Assembly (NCBI GenBank): GCA_023437255.1
Contig: JAEZGR010000051.1
Coordinates: 1 to 13,849, forward strand
Reading direction: 5' to 3'
DNA from: Pseudomonadota bacterium
Lineage (GTDB): Bacteria > Pseudomonadota > Gammaproteobacteria > Burkholderiales > Burkholderiaceae_B
DNA: 13,849 nt
The position numbers and the translations under genes were made by a program. The notes beneath the pieces are model-generated. The model had not been told where the DNA came from. It worked only from the letters and a program-made list of their open reading frames with translations, and did not search any database. Of the stretch, positions 8,971 to 13,849 are shown one piece after another. Each line of letters starts with the position of its first letter. The stretch's first letter is position 1.

Positions 8971-10273
8971 AGTTCTCGTTATCACCATGCTGGTGATCTC
9001 CATCATCGGCTTTCTGGCGTGTGGCGTATGGGTGGGCCTTACGCTGGCCGGCGCCGCATGGCTGGGCATGGAAATCTTCACGGCGCGCTCCGCAGGCGAC
9101 GCCATGGCCATCACGATATGGGGAGCCGCTTCGAGCTGGACGCTCACCGCGCTGCCCCTCTTCCTCTGGATGGGCGAGATCCTGTTCCGCACGCGGCTCT
9201 CGCAAGACCTTTTCAGCGGCCTGGCGCCGTGGCTGAACCGGATCCCGGGTCGACTGCTGCACACCAACGTGATCGGGTGCGCGATCTTTGCCGCGGTGTC
9301 GGGTTCCTCGGCCGCCACGGTCGCCACCATCGGCAAGATGACCATCCCCGAACTCGGTCGGCGCGGGTATCCGCAAGACAAGGTGCTGGGAACGCTCGCA
9401 GGTGCGGGCACACTCGGCCTGATGATTCCACCATCGATCATCATGATTGTCTACGGAGTCGCAGCCGACGTCTCGATTTCCCGTCTGTTCATTGCCGGCG
9501 TTTTCCCAGGCCTGCTCCTGGCCGCTCTCTTCATGGGCTACATCGCCATTTGGGCGATGCTGCACCCCAACGAGGTGCCGGCGTCCGACGAAGACATGCC
9601 CTTCATTGAAAAGGTCAAAGCAGCCCGAAACCTGATTCCGGTAGTGTTGCTCATCGGTGCCGTGCTCGGCGCGATCTACACTGGCTTTGCAACCGCAACC
9701 GAGGCTGCAGCCATCGGCGTGACGGGTTCCCTATTGCTCTCTCTGCTGCAGGGCTCGCTCAACTGGCGCACCTTCACCGAATCGCTGATGGGGGCAACCC
9801 GGCTCTACTGCATGATCGCGCTCATTCTGGCGGGCGCACAGTTCCTGACGCTTTCGATGGGCTATATCGGCCTGCCACGGGCGCTTGCGGAGTGGATTGG
9901 CTCACTGGGGCTGTCGCAGTTCGGGCTGATCATTGCCCTGATGATTTTTTTCATTATTCTGGGCTGTCTGCTCGACGGCATCTCGATCGTGGTGCTCACC
10001 ATGGGCGTGCTGCTGCCCACGGTCCAGGCGGCCGGCATCGATCTGATCTGGTTCGGCATCTTTTTGGTGCTGGTGATTGAAATGGCCCAGATCACGCCGC
10101 CAGTGGGTTTCAATCTCTTCGTGCTGTCGGGCATGACGGGCAAAGAGCTGCCCTATCTCGCGCGCGTGACCCTGCCCATGTTCATCCTCATGGTGGCGGC
10201 CACCTTCCTGCTGTATTTCATACCTGAGCTGGCCACCTGGCTACCCTCGCAAATGCGCACGCGCGCCTTCTGA
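8963..10273 (+). CDS. dctM: TRAP transporter large permease subunit (DctM)
   Basis: A 436-residue polytopic inner-membrane protein with about 12 hydrophobic segments that carries out sodium-driven uptake of the DctP ligand. Family hallmarks are SGSSAATVATIGKM (113-126), LGLMIPPSIIMIVYG (151-165), ATATEAAAIGV (243-253) and EMAQITPPVGFNLFVLSG (373-390); the two proline-containing hairpins form the substrate and ion site. The ATG at 8963 overlaps the dctQ stop by 8 bp and has AAAGGAA some 11 nt upstream; a longer frame from 8891 would bury its N terminus in dctQ. The stop is only 3 bp from the end of the convergent ABC ATPase gene, leaving no room for a terminator. Confidence 0.96.
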   Translation: MSEVLVITMLVISIIGFLACGVWVGLTLAGAAWLGMEIFTARSAGDAMAITIWGAASSWTLTALPLFLWMGEILFRTRLSQDLFSGLAPWLNRIPGRLLHTNVIGCAIFAAVSGSSAATVATIGKMTIPELGRRGYPQDKVLGTLAGAGTLGLMIPPSIIMIVYGVAADVSISRLFIAGVFPGLLLAALFMGYIAIWAMLHPNEVPASDEDMPFIEKVKAARNLIPVVLLIGAVLGAIYTGFATATEAAAIGVTGSLLLSLLQGSLNWRTFTESLMGATRLYCMIALILAGAQFLTLSMGYIGLPRALAEWIGSLGLSQFGLIIALMIFFIILGCLLDGISIVVLTMGVLLPTVQAAGIDLIWFGIFLVLVIEMAQITPPVGFNLFVLSGMTGKELPYLARVTLPMFILMVAATFLLYFIPELATWLPSQMRTRAF

Positions 10274-10276
10274 TCG

Positions 10277-10981
10277 TCAGGCGGGAACCGGCCCTTCCCG
10301 CCGATCCAACGCCTCGACCAACCTGCCGCCCGCCAGTCTGAGTTCGCGTTCGCAGCGCGCAGCGAGGGTGGGGTCGTGCGTCACCAGCACCAGGGCTCCG
10401 CCCGTTTCCTCATGCAGTCCGAACATCAGATCGGTGACAATGCGCCCGTTGTGCTCGTCGAGGCTGCCTGTGGGCTCGTCGGCAAACAGCACGGCGGGCT
10501 TCTGAACAAATGCCCGGGCAAGCGACACGCGCTGCTGCTCGCCGCCCGACAGCGTGCGCGGGTAATGATTCAGGCGATCAGCAAGCCCCACCCGTTCGAG
10601 CATGGCCTGCGCAGCTGCCCGGGCCGGCTCGCCGCGCAGTTCAAGCGGCAGCATCACGTTCTCGAGGGCCGTGAGATTCGGCAACAGATGGAAAGCCTGA
10701 AAGACGAAACCCACATAGCGGGCCCTGAGACGCGCGCGCTCCTCTTCATCGAGTGTGAACAGATCGTGACCCAACAGCCGCACACTGCCCGAGGCGGGCA
10801 CATCCAGGCCCGCCATCAGGCCCAGCAGTGTGCTCTTGCCGGAGCCGGAACTGCCGGTAATGGCCACCGCCTCACCAGTGCCGACCGTGAAGCTCACCAT
10901 GCTTAAAATATCCAGAACGCCCGAGCTGTCGCTTACGCGTTGGCAGAGGTGAGTTACTTCAATTCCAGGAGTCGATTGCAT
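10277..10981 (-). CDS. ybbA: ABC transporter ATP-binding protein, YbbA/LolD type
   Basis: A 234-residue ATPase of the MacB/LolD/YbbA group, which powers envelope exporters or lipoprotein release rather than classic solute import. It has Walker A GSSGSGKST (43-51, K49), Q-loop Q95 (FVFQAFHLLP), signature LSGGEQQR (144-151), Walker B VLFADEPT (164-171, E169) and H-loop H202 (VTHD). The sequence aligns along its length with my memory of E. coli YbbA, which is also divergent from tesA. The ATG at 10981 shares two bases with the tesA start codon, and I see no clear ribosome site before it. In E. coli the permease ybbP follows; here the next gene is convergent dctM, so the partner permease must lie elsewhere or be missing. 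Confidence 0.93.
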   Translation of the reverse strand: MQSTPGIEVTHLCQRVSDSSGVLDILSMVSFTVGTGEAVAITGSSGSGKSTLLGLMAGLDVPASGSVRLLGHDLFTLDEEERARLRARYVGFVFQAFHLLPNLTALENVMLPLELRGEPARAAAQAMLERVGLADRLNHYPRTLSGGEQQRVSLARAFVQKPAVLFADEPTGSLDEHNGRIVTDLMFGLHEETGGALVLVTHDPTLAARCERELRLAGGRLVEALDRREGPVPA

Positions 10982-11654
10982 GCGTCAGGGAAGATGGATT
11001 GCGTTTTTGCTGGGTTTGGCCTTGATCGGTGCCCTGCGCATTGCCCACGCAGAGGCCGGTGCGCAGAACGAGGCGGAGCGTGCTCGGGGCCCAGCCAATG
11101 CCGAGCAGCGCATTCTGGTGGTTGGCGACAGCCTGACGGCGGAATATGGCCTGCCCCGCGGCAGCGGCTGGCTCACGCATATTCAAAAGAAGCTGCAGGG
11201 CCGCGATCAAGCATACCAGATACGCAACGCGAGCATCAGCGGCGACACGACCATAGGCGGGCTGCAGCGCCTGCCGGCCCTGCTGAACGATTTCCATCCG
11301 GATTTCGTGGTCTTGCAGCTGGGTGCGAACGACGGTTTGCGCGGCTTGCCGGTGAGTGAAATGCGGGCGAATCTGCGCAAGATGATTGATTTGAGCCAGG
11401 CGGCGGGCGCCAAGGTCTTGCTGATAGGCCAGCACGTGCCGCCCAACTACGGCCCGCGCTACGCCCGCGAGTTTCACGCGGTGTATGGTGCGGTGGCTGA
11501 AGAGACCGGTGTTGCGCTGGTACCTTTCATGCTCGAAGGAATCGCTGCCGACACGGCCATGTTCCAGGCCGACGGCCTGCACCCCACCGCAGAGGCGCAG
11601 GCTCACATTGCAGAGACGATCTGGCCCCAACTCGAAGCGCTGTTAGGCCACTGA
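10980..11654 (+). CDS. tesA: SGNH-family esterase / thioesterase I-lysophospholipase type (TesA)
   Basis: A 224-residue periplasmic hydrolase of the GDSL/SGNH family that cleaves acyl esters or thioesters. The signal peptide covers roughly 1-24 (AHA before EAG) and is followed by a short charged linker rich in Ala, Glu and Arg (25-42). The catalytic blocks are complete: S51 in VVGDSLTAEYG, oxyanion residues G88 (ISGDT) and N117 (GANDG), and D198 with H201 in DGLHPT. AGGAG sits 8 nt before the ATG at 10980, inside the ABC ATPase coding region on the other strand. Natural substrate is not readable from sequence; E. coli TesA acts on acyl-CoAs, esters and lysophospholipids. It ends 4 bp from convergent ppiD. 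Confidence 0.95.
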   Translation: MRQGRWIAFLLGLALIGALRIAHAEAGAQNEAERARGPANAEQRILVVGDSLTAEYGLPRGSGWLTHIQKKLQGRDQAYQIRNASISGDTTIGGLQRLPALLNDFHPDFVVLQLGANDGLRGLPVSEMRANLRKMIDLSQAAGAKVLLIGQHVPPNYGPRYAREFHAVYGAVAEETGVALVPFMLEGIAADTAMFQADGLHPTAEAQAHIAETIWPQLEALLGH

Positions 11655-11658
11655 TCGC

Positions 11659-13608
11659 TTATTCCTGCACCTCGCCGGCCAACACCGCGTCACCCTCGGC
11701 GGTGCGACGCACACCCGCCTGCACCCGCATCTCCTGCATGACGGCACGCTCTTCTGCACGGCCCCATGAACGAGACAGTTCCTGGTTCAGGCCGGCCACG
11801 AGCGGCGAATCGGTCTGGCCGGCTTCGGCGCCTTCGACACGGGCCACGACATAGCCTTGCGGGCCGTCGACGCCTACATAGGTGGGGAGTTTGCTGGTAT
11901 CGGCACCGAAAATTGCGTCGATGACAGAATCGGGCATGCCCTGGCTGTCGATACGGCTGATGGTGAGCGGCGTGCCGAAGCCTTCGGGCAGGTCGGCCTG
12001 TTCGCCGGCTTCGCGCAGCTCTGCAATCTGCTTTTGCGCGGCATCTGCGGCTGCCTGGCGGGCACGTTCTGCCACCAGCAGAGATTCGACACGGCCTCTC
12101 ACCTGCTCGAGAGGCGGCACATGGGCCGGCTCGAATTCCGCGATACGCACCACGACCAGCGTGTCGGGTGAAACTTCAATAACACCCGAGTTCACCTTTT
12201 CTTGCAGCAGTGAAGGCGAGAAAAGCGTGCTGCGAACGCGAACATCTTCGAAGACCGCGGCGTCGGCGCTGGCGGCGGCGGCTTGTTCACCGGCGTCTTC
12301 GACGCCGAGCAGACCGTCGCGGGTTACGCCGGTGACCGTACGAGGCGTGAGACCAAGGCCCTGCGCAGCGGGCTCGAGGCTGGCCGGGTTGTCGTAGACC
12401 AGATCGGTGAGCCGCGTGGCCAGATCGGCAAAGCGTTCGGAAGCCAACTGACGACGCACCTCGGCCTCGACCTTGTCGCGTGCCTGTTCAAACGTTTCGC
12501 CTTTCTCGGGCTCCACCTGATTGGCCATGAAAACATGAAAGCCGCCCGGGCCTTCAACCACCCCCGATACACCGCCTTGGGGCAAGGCAAACACAGCATC
12601 TTCGAGCACCTGCGGCCAGCTGCCACGAGTGATCCAGCCCAGCTGGCCACCGTCGCGTGCCGTGCCCGCATCCTGCGATTCGGCACGCGCCACCTCGGCG
12701 AAACTGGCGGGGTCGGCCTTGACGCGCTCGGCAATGGCCTCGGCGCTGGCGCGGGCAGCCTCACGGTCTTTGGTGCTGCTGATCTGGATGTGACTGACGT
12801 TCACGCGCGGGGCCGTGACATAGCGCGACTTGTTCTGCTCGTAATACGCCTTCAGGTCGGCTTCGGGGATCTCGCCCACCGCCTGCATGGCCACATCTTC
12901 ATCGAGCAGGAGGTAGTCGACCGCGACCTGGTCGGGCACCATGAGCCGCTCTTTGTTCTTGTCGTACCACGCCTGAATATCGGCATCACTGATCGTGATG
13001 TCTTTCTCGAATTGTGATGCGGGCAGAGTCAGCAGGCGCACCGTGCGTGACTCGGTCAGCGCGGCGGAGATCTCGGCCACCACGGGCTTGGGTAGCGCCG
13101 CGCTGCGGACGATGGGGCCCAGCACACGCTCGACCGCGAGCTCGCCGCGCTGTCCTTGCTCGAAGGCGCGGGTGCTCAGGCCTGCGGAAGCCAGCAGCTC
13201 GTTGTAACGCTCCGGCGAAAAACGACCGTCTTCCTGGAATTCGGGCATTTCGGAAATCGCATTGCGCAAGACCGAATCGGAAACGCTGAAGCGCATATCG
13301 GTGGCGGCGTCGACCAGAACGCGCCGATCGACAAGCGACTCCAGAAGCATTTCGCGCGCGGCGCGATTATTCAGGACCTCTGGATCGAAACGGCCCATGG
13401 AATTGCGCTGCATCTGCTCGAGCTGATTGCGACGGGCAAGTTCGAACTCCTGCAGTGTGACTGCAGAATCCCCCACCGTGACGAGATCCTTGTCGCCGGA
13501 CACGTAGTTCGTGTAACCACTGACACCGATCAGGACGAACGAGGGAAGAATGAGCACGAGCAGCACGAGCTGCATGAGGCGCTGGTGCGTGCGAATGAAG
13601 TCGAACAT
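11659..13608 (-). CDS. ppiD: Periplasmic folding chaperone PpiD (parvulin-type, SurA_N)
   Basis: A 649-residue inner-membrane-anchored chaperone for proteins leaving the Sec translocon. A short cytoplasmic N terminus (MFDFIRTHQR) precedes one membrane helix (about 13-33) and then a long periplasmic part. The SurA/PpiD-type N-terminal chaperone region spans about 35-190. A parvulin domain lies at about 268-366, with VSHIQIS, GGQLGWITRG and GGFHVFM, followed by charged helical stretches and a C-terminal PpiD region that ends acidic. The size matches PpiD of proteobacteria. In E. coli the parvulin domain of PpiD has little or no isomerase activity, so catalysis should not be assumed. AGGTG lies 9 nt before the ATG at 13608. 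It is convergent with tesA (4-bp gap) and divergent from ugpQ. Confidence 0.95.
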   Translation of the reverse strand: MFDFIRTHQRLMQLVLLVLILPSFVLIGVSGYTNYVSGDKDLVTVGDSAVTLQEFELARRNQLEQMQRNSMGRFDPEVLNNRAAREMLLESLVDRRVLVDAATDMRFSVSDSVLRNAISEMPEFQEDGRFSPERYNELLASAGLSTRAFEQGQRGELAVERVLGPIVRSAALPKPVVAEISAALTESRTVRLLTLPASQFEKDITISDADIQAWYDKNKERLMVPDQVAVDYLLLDEDVAMQAVGEIPEADLKAYYEQNKSRYVTAPRVNVSHIQISSTKDREAARASAEAIAERVKADPASFAEVARAESQDAGTARDGGQLGWITRGSWPQVLEDAVFALPQGGVSGVVEGPGGFHVFMANQVEPEKGETFEQARDKVEAEVRRQLASERFADLATRLTDLVYDNPASLEPAAQGLGLTPRTVTGVTRDGLLGVEDAGEQAAAASADAAVFEDVRVRSTLFSPSLLQEKVNSGVIEVSPDTLVVVRIAEFEPAHVPPLEQVRGRVESLLVAERARQAAADAAQKQIAELREAGEQADLPEGFGTPLTISRIDSQGMPDSVIDAIFGADTSKLPTYVGVDGPQGYVVARVEGAEAGQTDSPLVAGLNQELSRSWGRAEERAVMQEMRVQAGVRRTAEGDAVLAGEVQE

Positions 13609-13662
13609 TAATCACCTGGTCCAAATTTAACTTTGCGGAGTTTAACACCTGCTTATTGGCGA

Positions 13663-13680
13663 CCGCAGTAGTGGCTGCGG
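13663..13680. repeat. Short perfect hairpin between ppiD and ugpQ
   Basis: CCGCAG (13663-13668) and CTGCGG (13675-13680) are exact reverse complements around a 6-nt loop. They sit centrally in the 117-bp divergent region, with no T-run on either side, so an operator fits better than a terminator. A 6-bp stem can occur by chance in GC-rich DNA. Confidence 0.35.
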
Positions 13681-13683
13681 CGA

Positions 13684-13689
13684 TAGAAT
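13684..13689 (+). promoter_or_regulatory. Possible -10 box for ugpQ
   Basis: TAGAAT lies 36 bp before the ugpQ ATG. The nearest -35-like TTGGCG (13656-13661) is 22 bp away, too far for a standard promoter, so support is weak. Confidence 0.25.
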
Positions 13690-13725
13690 GGCGACACTGC
13701 CGATGCTCACCCTGGAGCCCGACTC

Positions 13726-13849
13726 ATGCCGACCCCGATCTCCTCATGGCCCTACCCCCGATGGATCGCTCATCGCGGTGCCGGCCGGCCCGCCCCCCAG
13801 AACACGCTGGCCGCCTTCCGCAAGGGCGTGGCTTGCGGATTCAGAATGA
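13726..13849 (+). CDS. ugpQ: Glycerophosphodiester phosphodiesterase, N-terminal part (cut by window edge)
   Basis: The first 41 codons of a protein that continues past the right edge. IAHRGAGRPAPQNTLAAF (14-31) is the first conserved block of the GDPD family, which hydrolyses glycerophosphodiesters to glycerol-3-phosphate and an alcohol. H16 and R17 match the catalytic HRG. The family normally has PENT, whose Glu binds the metal ion; here the codon at 13798-13800 is CAG (Gln), giving PQNT. There is no signal peptide, which fits cytoplasmic UgpQ rather than periplasmic GlpQ. GGAG lies about 8 nt before the ATG. It is divergent from ppiD. The family call is safe; activity and full length are not visible. 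Confidence 0.8.
   Translation, partial: MPTPISSWPYPRWIAHRGAGRPAPQNTLAAFRKGVACGFRM

Noticed and set aside
7486..10273. TRAP operon as a mobile island
   Set aside because: No integrase, insertion sequence, tRNA, direct repeats or clear shift in base composition at its borders; insertion remains possible but unsupported.
12283..13017. Plus-strand open frame (244 codons) opposite ppiD
   Set aside because: It has no motif or ribosome site and is fully contained within a well-supported chaperone gene.
13609..13662. Repeated GTTAAA on the minus strand upstream of ppiD as a regulator site
   Set aside because: Two 6-bp copies 15 bp apart in an AT-rich promoter stretch are too short to separate from chance.

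Overview
The window looks like ordinary chromosomal DNA of a GC-rich betaproteobacterium, most likely Burkholderiales and of Alcaligenaceae (Bordetella/Achromobacter) type. The basis is protein similarity recalled from memory: a BktB-type thiolase very close to the Cupriavidus enzyme, a gmk-rpoZ-spoT cluster, a YbbA/TesA divergent pair and PpiD. The genus cannot be fixed from sequence alone. I count 15 protein genes, packed very tightly. I see no tRNA, rRNA, insertion sequence, CRISPR array or att site.

Layout. 1-98: gene-free left edge holding a perfect 22-bp palindrome. 99-2064 (minus): beta-ketothiolase bktB followed by a spermidine-synthase-fold protein, probably one transcript. 2065-2165: divergent control region with two interleaved inverted repeats and a TATGAT box on each strand. 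2166-6460 (plus): xth (exonuclease III), a small very acidic lysine-free protein of unknown function, then gmk, rpoZ and spoT. The last three form the classic guanine-nucleotide, RNA polymerase omega and (p)ppGpp cluster. 6450-7307 (minus): secreted or anchored M23 peptidase whose end overlaps the end of spoT. 7308-7485: divergent promoter region with a good sigma-70 promoter. 7486-10273 (plus): complete TRAP transporter dctP-dctQ-dctM. 10277-10981 (minus): YbbA-like ABC ATPase without a permease gene beside it. 10980-11654 (plus): tesA-type esterase whose start codon overlaps that of the ATPase. 11659-13608 (minus): ppiD periplasmic chaperone. 13726-13849 (plus, cut by the window edge): ugpQ-like glycerophosphodiester phosphodiesterase.

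How the genes fit together. gmk makes GDP from GMP, rpoZ supplies the RNA polymerase subunit linked to ppGpp response, and spoT makes and destroys (p)ppGpp, so this block is one regulatory module. M23 peptidase, TesA, the ABC ATPase and PpiD all concern the cell envelope or periplasm. The TRAP operon is the most accessory-looking part: it imports an unidentified small organic acid and sits between two core blocks.

I do not see a previously undescribed system here. The best leads are small-scale: the 22-bp palindrome at the left edge, the symmetric bktB/xth control region, the lysine-free acidic protein, a possible extended -10 promoter inside gmk, three convergent gene ends with no room for a terminator, overlapping divergent start codons at ybbA/tesA, and a Glu-to-Gln change at a metal-ligand position in ugpQ.
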